From the NCBI GenBank assembly GCA_018398815.1, contig CM031616.1, positions 23,681,944 to 23,745,943 on the forward strand: 64,000 nt of DNA, in the 5' to 3' direction. The position numbers were made by a program, and so were the translations under genes. The stretch is from Conus ventricosus (taxonomy: Eukaryota > Mollusca > Gastropoda > Neogastropoda > Conidae). Shown here in pieces: positions 52,415 to 63,253 of this stretch; position 1 is the stretch's first letter; every line of letters begins with the position of its first letter. A model generated the notes under the pieces. That model saw only the letters and a program-made list of their open reading frames with translations. It did not search any database and had not been told where the DNA came from.

Positions 52415-52505
52415 ATATCAGTTGCCATGTCACAGTGGTTAGCATAGTGTATTCCAGGCATGGACAGTGTGGGTTAAATTCCCATCAGCACCATTCATCG
52501 TAGTG
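52415..52505 (+). mobile_element. tRNA-derived SINE head
   Basis: TCACAGTGGTTAGCATAG (A box-like, about 52430) and GTGGGTTAAATTCCCATC (B box-like, about 52469) at a tRNA-like spacing. Downstream boundary unclear; 52750-53060 contains other repetitive-looking sequence that includes GGTGGGTTGCCCCAGTGGC. Confidence 0.55.
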
Positions 52506-53667
52506 AAATTTTTCCCCATAAGACCACTTCCTACCAAGAAAATGACTCATTGACTGGAACCACACAGTCGAGCTTCATCCTTTTGTAATAGATTGTCTGC
52601 GATTGCTGCCACTGCCAGGGTCTGTGTAGTACATTTCTTGGGCATGGGTAACACCGGAACATTTTAATAAAGTAAGCACAGAATACAGCCCTGTCATGCA
52701 GTCTCATACTAGAATGGATCTGCGTATCATCATCCTCACTAATCAACATAAAACATGAACATGGTCAAATTCTGTGTTATGTCCTTGGCGGATTTCCATG
52801 AAGATTGCCAGTATTGACCAGAAGAAGATCGCCTATGTTGGCAAATTCATGTGGACGATTGCTGGACAGACATGGTGGCGCCCTCCACAGGCAGACACTC
52901 ACACTGGGTCTGTGAATACACAATTATTGCTGTCAGTAGGGGTCTTAGTAAGTGGTGTCCTGTGTGTGTTGGGTCAGAACAGGCACACCTGAACACCAAT
53001 GAAGTGACTTCACAGCAGTGAAGCACTTTGGTGGGTTGCCCCAGTGGCAAAACAAGCCAGATTGTTACAGCCGATAGGGAGCTGGGATGATCGGTATCAG
53101 GGTAATACTACTAAAGTAGCAAAGAAAATGTGACAAAATAATTTTTCTTTAAATTTTCAAATCAATTTTGGCCCATTTCCCAAATCTGTTTCCCACTATA
53201 ATGATCAATCACAGTGAACTTTCAGCTCCAAAGTCATCTGGGTACACTTCCTACTTGAATGAGTTTATCAAAATATCAGCAAGTTTGATGTTTCATACTA
53301 AACACTGAGTAATACATTTATTTACAGATTCCTTCATTCATTTCACAGCTTCTAGATATGGAGATTTACATGACTTAAAAAGATTGAATAGCCTAGATAT
53401 TTTAAAACATTATCAAATTGTAAAACACAGTATAATCTGGATTACATTTTCCACCCCAAGTCACAAGTACTGCTGTACATTTCACCTCTTGTAACCTTAA
53501 AAATCAAGTAACACTGCATAATTAAAAAAATCTGAAATACTTGATGTGACCGCCAATTCCAGTTTTGGGGGCCATTTTGTTTTTTTGTTTGTTTTTAAAA
53601 CCTTTGATGCTCATAAGCTGGCAACTCTTCTACAGAGCACAGCTGTCACAAGTACTGGCACAGCAGA

Positions 53668-53669
<2 letters not shown>

Positions 53670-53702
<33 letters not shown>

Positions 53703-53812
53703 AGCCCTGATGTGGCCCTTTGCGGTCGGCTGGGCTATAAGCAACATTATCTTATCTTACACACACACACACACACACACACACCACACACACACACACA
53801 CAACACACACAT
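53670..53812. repeat. CA microsatellite split by a LINE 3' tail
   Basis: CA repeats at 53670-53702 and 53760-53812. Between them (53703-53760) sits CCTGATGTGGCCCTTTGCGG, CGGCTGGGCTATAAGCAACA and TTATCTTATCTTAC, a 58-bp LINE tail on +. Confidence 0.88.
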
Positions 53813-54124
53813 TCAAGCTTCCAGCGAAGGTTATAAACCAACTGTGAAGCCTTGTGCAGCAACTTATAACAGCATTCCAAAGAATTTGAGTAGAGTGTTC
53901 TCACTACCTTGTTTCCAACAGCTCACGGCTGGTATCCCTTTCCCCTCCCTTTATCTCCTTTTCAACTTGTTAACTGACTGGTCCCAGAAAATAGCAAGAT
54001 GGGAATGGGAGTCTAGCTCAGTCTCCAGACAGAAGAATCAAACTTTACTGTAATTACTCTGAAATTTGTTCAAAACAATTTCTTTTGATGTGTGGCTCAG
54101 CACATATCTTTTCTTTCATTATAT

Positions 54125-54513
54125 AAAATCGGAAATGAAATGAGGTAGGGAACAGTGCGATTGTTCCCTTATGCAGCTACTGAGCTAGAGAAGAGTTTTC
54201 ATATCTGTAACTTTTTTTTTTTTTTTTTTTTTATAATTTCATTTTCCCAGTTTCTCGATCTTCAAACTCGCCTCTCCCCTCCCCTCAAGTCCATATCTTT
54301 GCCAGACAGTTCAGTTGTTGGCCTGCGCTTGTTTTTTCCCCCACTATTAGATTGTTCGTCTATGTATTTGTCTGACTTTATTCAAGTTTAAAAGGCTGTG
54401 CCAGTCTTGAATAAAAGTTACTCTGTGTTAGGTTTCCTTATGGGAGCAAAACATACCCCACTTGTTTACTTTTTATCGTTTACTGTTCCCTACCTCATTT
54501 CATTTCCGATTTT
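54125..54513. repeat. 32-bp perfect inverted repeat flanking a 325-bp block
   Basis: 54125-54156 and 54482-54513 are exact reverse complements over 32 bases (core GAAATGAGGTAGGGAACAGT). The first direct-repeat copy lies between the arms, starting immediately after the left arm. No target duplication was found. Confidence 0.9.
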
Positions 54514-55214
54514 GCTTTGATTAAATTGAGGTTATTTGTATTTGTTTGTGTCCGTCTGTGTGTTTGTCTTTTGATCTCCCTTGCATCTTTGGGTGGATCC
54601 TCAGGCGTAGGCTCAAAGACTGTCCCCTACATTTTATATTATTTGCATAATGTCTTTAGTTTTACAGCAACTTTTTTTTCCTCCCCACACTTTCGTTTGG
54701 TTGTTACTACTCTTCGCTGGCTGCTCTGGGGATGCTATTGGATTCTTTTTTGCACCCATGGTGGTGAGAACACCACAGTATTATGGACTGTGGTGTGTCT
54801 CTATTTGACGCCGGGAGCGCAGACACAACCAGCCGTGTCTCCCTGATGAGTCCCGATTCAGCGGGCGAAAGGCCTCGGAGCAGGCAATACAAACATATCT
54901 GCCTTCAAAAGGGATTGCGATTGTTCCCTTATGCAGCTAGAGAAGAGTTTTCATATCTGTAACTTTTTTTTTTTTTTTTTAATTTCATTTTCCCAGTTTC
55001 TCCATCTTCAAACTCCCTCTCCCCTCCCCTCAAGTCAATATCTTTGCCAGACAGTTCAGTTGTTGGCCTGCGCTTGTTTTTTCCCCCACTATTAGATTGT
55101 TCGTCTATGTATTTGTCTGACTTTATTCAAGTTTAAAAGGCTGTGCCAGTCTTGAATAAAAGTTACTCTGTGTTAGGTTTCCTTATGGGAGCAAAACATA
55201 CCCCACTTGTTTAC
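54157..55214 (+). repeat. Direct repeats of ~310 bp with 760-bp period, enclosing a hammerhead ribozyme
   Basis: Copy 1 (54157-54469) and copy 2 (54917-55214) share GCGATTGTTCCCTTATGCAG at the start and TACCCCACTTGTTTAC at the end and differ by an 8-bp deletion, poly-T length (about 24 against 19) and a few substitutions. The spacer holds two overlapping hairpins (CACCACAGT/ACTGTGGTG at about 54771-54795) and a hammerhead ribozyme core at 54839-54880. The layout recalls Penelope-like pLTRs or retrozymes. Confidence 0.75.
54832..54885 (+). ncRNA. Predicted type I hammerhead self-cleaving ribozyme
   Basis: Core CTGATGAG at 54843-54850, stem II from G54850-C54866, T51-G65, C52-G64 and C53-G63 closed by a CGATTCAGC loop region, then GAAA at 54867-54870. 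Stem III is the short palindrome AGGCCT (54870-54875), cleavage nucleotide C54876 (CTC in place of the usual GTC), and stem I pairs CTCC (54839-54842) with GGAG (54877-54880), then after an internal loop GCC (54832-54834) with GGC (54883-54885). Very short stem III is known in retrotransposon hammerheads, which cleave as dimers. All invariant core nucleotides are present. Confidence 0.62.
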
Positions 55215-55439
55215 GGTTTTCATTATATAGTTTCAACCTCAGGGAAACAGCTTTAAAATCTGAAATACTGTATCAGTGCGCGTGTGTGTGTGTGTCCTGT
55301 GAACATGAGTACGTGAATGTACAGAAGTACCATAAAAAGTATGATTAAATGTTACTTTGCATTCACATTATGTCAGTCTTGAACTAGTTGAAGTCATTTG
55401 CCCATGTGTAGATGTGTGTTGTCATTCCTCTCTCTCTTT

Positions 55440-55500
55440 CTTTTTTTTTTTTTTTTGAGGGGGGGGGGGGGGCGGAACAGGAGGGGGGGGGGGGGGGATA
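55440..55500. repeat. Poly-T and poly-G tracts
   Basis: T run at 55439-55456 followed by G runs at 55459-55472 and 55483-55497. No gene seen in 55215-56825 otherwise. Confidence 0.9.
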
Positions 55501-56826
55501 GGGGTCGTAGGTAGGAGAGAAGAATCAAGGCAGGGCGGGAAACAACTCCCTTGGTCTCCATCCCACCCTCTCACCGCCAAAATCTTTCCTCTATTGGCAC
55601 TCAAGTCTCCACTCTGCAGTCATTCAAATGAACTCTCTTTCACACAAACATTAATAACAACACACATACATAACCAACCGCAACTCAAATCTACTTCCAT
55701 CTTTTGCTTACCTTTTCTTTTTTATTTGTTAATTTCTTTTTTCTTTCATTTGTTTGTGTGCATGTATACATGTGCAAACATCGAACAAACTATTCTGATT
55801 GTTTTGGATCATGAAGAAATGTGGGCATCTACTCTTCTGAGAATAATCATGAAAAGGGTAAGAACATGTTATATCAAATTATTTTCCACTCATGTCTCAT
55901 ATCATCACCATTATTTACATCGTAAGGCATGTATTTTTCATTTTACTATAACACTGCCACTTAGGAATGCAATCAAATGTGTAATGATTGCATCGTCTTC
56001 CCATGGTTTAACTGCATTGTCTCCGGACTCCCTCATAGCAATCCAAATAGGGCCTACCTATTTTAGTTCTACAACAGAAAGTTAATATGTCTTTTTTTTC
56101 CCAAAAAATACAAAGCAAATGTCATGTATTCTTATTATGTATTTATACAGCAGAAAATAAATGGGATAATAAAGAAGATGAAAACTCTGGAGTCCTGGTG
56201 ATGAATCAGCACCACATCATCAGCAATTTTACAAAACTGTACTTCATTGTCTGGATGATTAGTAGATTTTCAGTGAGCACGGAGTTGCCATCAGTGAACT
56301 GAATGTTCCAAATTGCAGACGGTTTAACAAACAACGGATCAGAAATGATCAATAAATCAACTTCTGTAACCTCTAATATAATCATGGGTTCCTGTTTCAC
56401 ACATTGTTACTTCCTCCAAGAAACTGGCATCAGAACCTGATGTTTAGTCTGTTCTTTCACAGCCCAGAGCTTCCAGTTCCAGGTGACCAAATTATCGAGC
56501 TCATTGGACTGTGACGGAACCCAGGCCCTGAGACCTCCCCGCCTACTTGGAAGCAAGCGCTTTAATACTTCTTACACAACAAAGTAGGAGCATTCGATAT
56601 TTAAGTAAACATTCAATATGTGTCACAAAATCGTGACATTTTCCCTCATATCAAGATACTTCTGTCGGCAAGGTTGTCTCTGCTAAAACGAGGCAAATGA
56701 CACACTTTGAGAGACGGGCGATGTTACTGGAGCAAAAAAGAAAACAAAGCACCCCTATGCATGCTTCGGACGTCTTTTTAATACGATTAGTAAAATAGTA
56801 AGAAGACTAGCGAACTGTCCACTAAC

Positions 56827-56900
56827 CTTATTCTGCAGAAGTCCCACAGACGTCTTGTCGATGCAGACTAAATGCAACAATTATGCGAATATTTTGGATG
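56827..56900 (-). other. Possible non-coding first exon of the SHOC2-like gene (5'UTR)
   Basis: Minus-strand sequence downstream of the putative promoter ends at 56827 in CAGAATAAG followed by GTTAGT (GT at 56826-56825), an acceptable donor. No ATG-initiated frame runs through it. If spliced to the acceptor at 47623-47624 it would leave a 9.2-kb first intron. The upstream boundary is a guess based on the promoter motifs. Vertebrate SHOC2 also has a non-coding first exon. Confidence 0.35.
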
Positions 56901-56970
56901 GAGATTGGTCTCTTCATAGATGCGCGAATTAGCATGCGCAAGAAATCGGAGGAAGTGACGTCAATTTAAG
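56900..56970 (-). promoter_or_regulatory. Putative SHOC2 promoter with ETS/CRE composite, NRF1-like and CCAAT motifs
   Basis: On the + strand GGAAGTGACGTCA lies at 56951-56963, an ETS core directly joined to a palindromic CRE (TGACGTCA at 56956-56963). GCATGCGC, like half of an NRF1 site, is at 56932-56939, and ATTGG (CCAAT on the minus strand) is at 56904-56908. No TATA box was seen. This mix is typical of TATA-less housekeeping promoters. The position just upstream of a GTTAGT donor on the minus strand suggests it drives SHOC2, but no transcript start is known. Confidence 0.45.
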
Positions 56971-57397
56971 GTCATGGGTTCAACTGAAGACAACCATCGG
57001 GTTCAACAAGAGGACGCTCTCAACAAAAATAAATCTTTATCGACTTGTGATTATGTGTTTGCGTACCAGTAGCCGCACAATTTTTTTTTACCCACAAAAT
57101 GACATCTTTTAGTAATGTTTTAACATGTACTCCTTGTTCATGCGCATACAGTGCATTATTTCATTGTTCCATGTTGCTGAGACATAAAACACCTTGAAAA
57201 TTATGACCTTTCAATTATGTCGTTATGTGCATTCAATGTATTTCATTGTTCCAGTTTCCTAAAAATTACTAACCAAACAATAAAAAACAAATTATTATCA
57301 ATAATAAATGACTTTCTGTAGCGCCTATCCTCAGCCATTACAAGGTACGTATAAGCTATAAGGCACTTTACAACTAAAATTATTGGATATTTTAGTA

Positions 57398-57449
57398 TCA
57401 CACACACACACACACACACACCACACACAATGCTATACACGCGCGCACG

Positions 57450-57486
<37 letters not shown>

Positions 57487-57511
57487 GCGCGAATGCACAC
57501 GCTCGCTCTCT

Positions 57512-57574
<63 letters not shown>

Positions 57575-57633
57575 GCTATATATATATATATATATATATC
57601 TCTTTCTCTCAACACACATCCGCAACGTTACTG

Positions 57634-57674
<41 letters not shown>

Positions 57675-57743
57675 TACACACACACACACACGTGCGTGCT
57701 CGCGCGCAGACACAAACTCTCATACACGTAGTGGAACCGCGCG

Positions 57744-57790
<47 letters not shown>

Positions 57791-57925
57791 ACACGCGCGC
57801 GCGCGCGCGCGCTCGCGCGCATTCACGCTCTATATACATGTATGCTTTCGTGACGCAATCCGCATATGCACGTAGGCCTAATACAGTTGCGTGTTTCATG
57901 CCCGCACGCTCGCGCACGCGCTCAC

Positions 57926-57963
<38 letters not shown>

Positions 57964-58003
57964 ATGCACACTCGCGCGCATACACACACATACACACACC
58001 ACA

Positions 58004-58050
<47 letters not shown>

Positions 58051-58062
58051 CGCGCGCGCGCG
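57398..58062. repeat. Large compound microsatellite (CA, CG, CT, TA, TG)
   Basis: CA at 57400-57420, CG/CA at 57440-57486, CT at 57505-57553, a TA palindrome centred on GCTA at 57554-57599, CA and CG blocks at 57636-57825, 57900-57995, and TG plus (CG)n at 58008-58063. Long His/Thr/Arg frames through it are artefacts. Confidence 0.95.
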
Positions 58063-58079
58063 CCATTACATTCATCAAA

Positions 58080-58880
58080 TAGGCATAAGATGCTTTATGG
58101 TGAGAGTGGAAGATATCCTCTGTTTATAGGAACGTATGTCAAAGCAGTTGAATACTGGTTAAGATTAGTTCAGTTACCTACGATCAGACTCTGCGGTCAA
58201 GCGCACGGAATGCTCTTGCTTCAACATGATTTGGGAAAATTTCATTAGGTTTCTTGTGTAAAGAAAATACTGAGAGAAAATAATTTTGGTGTTGTATGGC
58301 TTTGTCAGGGAGTAGACAATACTGCACAGTTAATTTCGGAGTTCAAGGATCCTTTAATTTGTTCTTGCAGACAAAACTGGCATTTCAGCGTGGGTGAAAA
58401 CGTCAAATACGAACGGTACCTCTCGTTTAAAAGTAATTTAGAAACGGAAAAAATATTTCATGATTATTACACATAAATGGCATATAAATAGGCCTATAAC
58501 TTAACAAAATTCCGTAACAGAACACTGGGACTCAATGCAAACAAAAAATTGTTCGAAACATCAGATAATTAAGCATGTTCCATGTGCGTAGAAAGAAAAA
58601 ACGATGAAGACAAAATACATTTTGTTTTGATTGTCTTGCGTACGCACATATTCGCAAATAGATGCAAAATTTTCAATGAGCCAGCTGCACAGAGAAAAGA
58701 TCGCACCGCAATTCTATCCAGAAGGAATGGGGAAAAAATCTATATCATTTGCAAAATATAAAACAGAAGCCAGTAATTTTCGAGAAAGAATATCACAATC
58801 TGTTGAGTTAGAATTTGTGAAAATGGATGTATCTACATTCTGCACTTATTCTGTATTTTTTATGGCTTGATGAATTTGTG
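58080..58880. other. Upstream flank, no recognised feature
   Basis: AT-rich, no convincing open frame, splice pattern or repeat. Confidence 0.55.
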
Positions 58881-58894
58881 TGGTGCGCGGACGT

Positions 58895-58925
58895 GTGTGT
58901 GTGTGTGTGTGTGTGCGTGTGCGTG

Positions 58926-58957
<32 letters not shown>

Positions 58958-59045
58958 TGTGTGTGTGTGTGTGTGTGTGTGCGTGTGCGTGTGTGTGTGT
59001 GTGTGTACGTGCGCACGCGCGTGCGTGCTTGCGGATGTGCATGCG
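58895..59045. repeat. (TG)n microsatellite with GTGC interruptions
   Basis: TG and GTGC repeats over about 150 bp. Confidence 0.93.
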
Positions 59046-59255
59046 AGCATTGTGTGTTCGAGTGTATGTGTGTGTTTGTGTTGGGGAGGAGGGATGTTGT
59101 TTATTATAGATTTGAAATATTGGTTGAATTGTATGGTTCCTTTTCTTTTCATTTCATTTTTTGTTATCGCTGTCAATTGATGCAGTAACTGTAACCTCCC
59201 TTGCAACAGGGCTGATCTGCTATTGGCAAGAAAAACTGTCAGTGACAGGATGTGC

Positions 59256-59260
59256 TCTCT

Positions 59261-59315
<55 letters not shown>

Positions 59316-59390
59316 CTGTCTGTCTGTCCTTCTGTCTGTCTGTCTCTCTCTTCTCTCTCTCTCTTCTTCTCTCTCTCTCTCTCTCTCTTT

Positions 59391-59444
<54 letters not shown>
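59256..59444. repeat. (CT)n, (TCTG)n, (CA)n compound microsatellite
   Basis: CT with TCTG blocks at 59256-59392 then about 26 CA units at 59393-59443. Confidence 0.95.
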
Positions 59445-59446
<2 letters not shown>

Positions 59447-59934
59447 TTACGGATGGAGTGCGGTGCGTGTTTTGTTGTCTGACTCTCGCTCTCAAAAGTT
59501 TGGATGCGTGTAATAATTATTCCCTACACACACCCACACCATACGTACATGGATACCAGGCAACACACGAGTTAGATTTCTTTTCTTTATAATTATGCTG
59601 CCTGAACCATCAAAACATACATTCATGTGAATTGGTACAAATTAATACATGTCACTACACAGCATATAGATATAGGAACTTCAATCATCAGATATCATAT
59701 TACATATATTGATATCACTCACATATCTCGCCGGCGCCGTCCACAATGTCTCACAGATACAATCAACACACTCGGTTCCACAGAACCCAAGCCACAGTCT
59801 ACACACTAAAAGAAGACAAAGAATGATAACCAAGGTCCCCACATGATAAGCACAGCCGTTCACAAACACAAGCGATGAAGAAGAAGAAACAGAATCTCCA
59901 CATAACAAGCACAATAAATCACGTAGAACTTTCA

Positions 59935-60240
59935 GAAGAAGAACCGCAGATTTACATTCACAAGGCACAGTAATCCATAGCAGAAGGACCGCAGATTCAC
60001 AAAGCACGGCGATCCGTAGAAGAAGAATCGCAGATTCATAAAGCACAGTACTCCACAGAAGAAGAACCTCAGATTCATAAGCACATTACTCCACAGAAGA
60101 AGAACCGCAGATTCATAAGCACATTACTCCACAGAAGAAGAATCGCAGATTCATAAGCACATTACTCCACAGAAGAAGAACCGCAGATTCATAAGCACAT
60201 TACTCCACAGAAGAAGAATCGCAGATTCATAAGGCACAGC
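59935..60240. repeat. 37-bp minisatellite, about eight copies
   Basis: Unit CGCAGATTCATAAGCACATT plus ACTCCACAGAAGAAGAA repeated; the right copies (60067-60235) are nearly identical and the left ones diverged. The unit contains CAGAAGAAGAA, the same motif that ends the SINE family here. Confidence 0.9.
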
Positions 60241-60479
60241 AAATCAATATTGAATCCCCGGAGAACACAATTTCACCAAAGTCCCATAGAACACAATAAA
60301 CTTTGATTCGACGTACCGTTGATCTAAAACAAATATTAACTTCTCCGTGTACTGATACTACAGTGTCCACATCAATAAATTCAGCCCACCGACACACATG
60401 CGGTGGTACAATTAGAGCATATAAATATTCTTACAGGAGTTTTAAGTCACTCTCGGCGACATAGCATTCACAACAATTT

Positions 60480-60705
60480 TATAACAACTATATCACCTAC
60501 ACTGACCAGTGTCCATGCGGCACTGGACCCAGACCCTGAACATGTCCTACTGCGCTGTCCTAGTCACGCAGCTCTACGACACAAAACCTGGCCGGGGGGA
60601 GCGGGGGGAGCCCGTTCTGACCTGGAGAAGACCGCGGGCTTCATCATGGCGGCCGGGTTACAAGTCTGACGCATCCAGCTTCAATCGAACGCAGAAGAAG
60701 AAGAA
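60480..60705 (+). mobile_element. 3' end fragment of a LINE ORF2
   Basis: Reads TDQCPCG-like (frame changes near 60525), PDPEHVLLRCPSHAALRHKT, then LEKTAGFIMAAGLQV and stop at 60667-60669, followed by CGAACGCAGAAGAAGAAG. This is the conserved cysteine-containing end of RNase H-bearing LINEs, as at 10840-11175. Confidence 0.75.
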
Positions 60706-60984
60706 TAACAACTACATTTCCTGCTACATATTCCGCTGGTACCGTCATCAAAGCACCCCACATACACAGTGAACATCGATGCACTACTGACTTGAAAGTC
60801 AGCCTCTCCACATAGTAACACTACGGAGAAAACTATCATTAAAACAAAATAAATTAGGCTGGACACCAAAGCCTCGGCCGTTAATTCTTGCTCCTTCTCT
60901 TGTCTTCTTTTATTATTTTCGTCATGTAGTTACTATGTCATTTTAAGTTGACGTCATAATTTACGTTGACGTCCCCACACACAC

Positions 60985-61130
60985 ACTACATGTATGTGTT
61001 CGTGACGCATACCCATATGCACACAATACAGACACGCGTTACACACACACGCGTGCGTGCGCGCACGTGCGTGCGCGCGCGCGCACACTCACACACGCAC
61101 ACGCGCGCTCGCGCGCAGGCGCTACAGCAC
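60985..61130. repeat. CA/CG alternating repeat
   Basis: Short CACG, GCGTGCGTGCGCGC and CGCGCACACTC stretches between 60978 and 61115. 61130-61690 holds nothing recognisable. Confidence 0.8.
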
Positions 61131-61689
61131 TACACAGTGTAAAGCTCATTATACATGAACAATTGTGAGCAAGTAACAAGCATTAAGTCTCACTATAGCG
61201 GAGGGTTTGCAGCTGGCGTTTGAACAGATACGTTCAATGCATGCCAGCATGAACTGAATCCGACAAGGAGCATGACGCAGTTTTAACTATATGGAGCGAG
61301 TCCAGAGTGTCGTCACAGCAAATGAGATTGTCTAGAACCGTGCTGTACTGCTTTGGGTAAAGCTTGTAGGGATTAGACCGTTCGAAACATTCGGTCACTA
61401 TAAGGACGGTGGAAACAGACAGAAATGTTTATTTTGAGAGAAAAAAAGGTCCGAAAGACAGACAGGCGCTTCGTGTGCAATAATCGTGTAACACAGATGG
61501 GCAGATTTATACTCAATCCGGTGCTTGGTTCTTAAGCAAGTGAAATGTCTTCGCAGAAGAGATCTCAATACACGTTTTGGCGGCTTAAAACATAATAGTC
61601 CTTCAACAGCATCATAGATTTGCTGGTGTGCAACAATACGGGTTTCCAGCCGCTGTCTTTCTGCTTTTTGGTGGATGACATGGGCATTA

Positions 61690-62250
61690 GGACAGCGGCT
61701 TCAAATGGCAAGACAGAGTGCCCAACCTACAGGTCATGAAGAAGTACACGTGGCCTATCCAGCACTGAGAGTATACTCATCAAAAGCCAGCTCCGATGGA
61801 CAAGACAGGTTGTCTGTATAGAGGACAGCGAAATGCTAAAGATGCTGCTCTATGGACAACTGGTGGAAGGACAATGTGACCAAGGAAGGCCTCTCAAGAG
61901 ATGCAATATCACCTTTAAGGCCAACCTTGGAAGCTGTAGCATCGACACTGCTTCCTGGGAAGATGTCACCCAAGACAGAACCCAGTGGAAGCAACGGTGT
62001 ACACAGGGCACAAAGACATTCGAGCCCAACACAGCGGCTGCCATCCAGGAAAAGAGGAGTCGGAAAAAATGGAGACCCATCCTTCCAGGACTCCATTCCA
62101 TGCACGACCTTGTGCCTCAGGAATTGGTCTTTATTCCCACATAAGGATCCACAACAGCAGATGACGTGCCTGCCTACTCATCCGTCGGACACGACGGGAG
62201 AATCCATCATCATCAGGACACCAAGGGGCCACTTAGTCCGGCCTCACCTT
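61690..62250 (+). mobile_element. 3' fragment of a second LINE type (reverse transcriptase tail and zinc finger)
   Basis: Frame fragments: RWQDRVPNLQVMKKY, then MLLYGQLVEGQCDQGRPLKR, SCSIDTASWEDVTQDRTQWK and RKKWRPILPGL. This is the well-known C-terminal tail of invertebrate endonuclease-reverse transcriptases (form: LYGEL..GKR..GRP..R). Two or more frameshifts; the expected C-terminal zinc finger is degraded. Confidence 0.78.
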
Positions 62251-62560
62251 TTGCTGTAATATAACGGAGTATGTTTGTCCAGTATGGAACGGAATCTCGG
62301 GTCCAGCTGGATCATCAGAACAGCACACAGCGAGAGAAACAGCGCGCTCACCTTTTGCTGTAACGTAACGGCATGTTCGTCCGATGGAGAATGGAGCGTC
62401 GTGTCCAGATGGATCATCAGAACAGCACACAAGAGTGAAAAACAACACCGGCACTCACCTTTCGCCGTAACACAGCGAGTTTGTCCGGTGGGGAGCGGAG
62501 CATCGTGTCTGCTTTGATCATCAGAGCAGCACGCAGCGGAAGAAAGAGCAGACTGAAATT
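62246..62560 (-). repeat. Three tandem copies of a ~105-bp unit
   Basis: Each copy has CTCACCTTTTGCTGTAA or CTCACCTTTCGCCGTAA, then GTTTGTCCG/GTTCGTCCG and GGATCATCAGAACAGCAC (starts near 62246, 62348 and 62455). On minus every copy ends GCAAAAGGTGAG or GCGAAAGGTGAG, a donor-like sequence, after CCSDDPSGHDAPF or similar. Confidence 0.8.
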
Positions 62561-62569
62561 CTTCAATGA

Positions 62570-63250
62570 AGTCTGAACGGTCCTTGGATTTCAGGTTTCT
62601 GTCTCCTTATAGTCGGGTGGAGGGTGACGGGGGTGGTAATGGACATGGAAATCGCCGCACGCATAGATGTTTGGAGAGCTAAAAGCGTACGTTACAAACA
62701 CGACGAGAAAATTATATCGTCATCAAGATGGCATACTATCTAATCAAACATATTCCCCTTTTTCCTGCCTCCCTTCGCCCTTCCCGGTGAGAGTTTTGCA
62801 CAAGGTTCCAACATTGAAGTTCCAGTCGTTATGTGCTTGGTATGAAATTACTGCTCATGGCCACTGTGCTACATTTTACAGCTCCGAAAGCTGTATTTGG
62901 CAATTCAGCAGTGAATTCTGTTGCGCTTTATCATACTTAATATACTTACATGCATCGACGAATGACTAATTCAAAAAAGTGAGTTTAACTACCTCCTACT
63001 TTTGACACATAAAAAGAATTAAGGCCTATCTATTCCCTATAGGCACGCGTGTTTTCTCGGTGAAAAGGGCCATTGAAAGGGCTAACTATACCGGGGACCA
63101 AAGTGGTAGCTAGCTGGTCCTCTCAGAGGCTTGATAATGAGCAAACATTTAAGAAAACATATGTTGGAGGGGGGATGTTATTCACAATATGGTTGTGGAA
63201 TTAATCGTCCTGCCTCATCCTGTGTGACAGATACTCTATAGAAAAGAGGC
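62570..63250. other. No recognised feature
   Basis: No coding or repeat signal I can support in this stretch. Confidence 0.55.
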
Positions 63251-63253
63251 CAT

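Noticed and set aside
57430..58248. 272-codon open frame, His/Thr/Arg-rich
   Set aside because: It runs through CA, CG and CT microsatellites; residue content is dictated by the repeats and the opposite strand is equally open.
58808..59440. 210-codon frame on minus
   Set aside because: Microsatellite-driven Thr/His and Arg/Glu runs.
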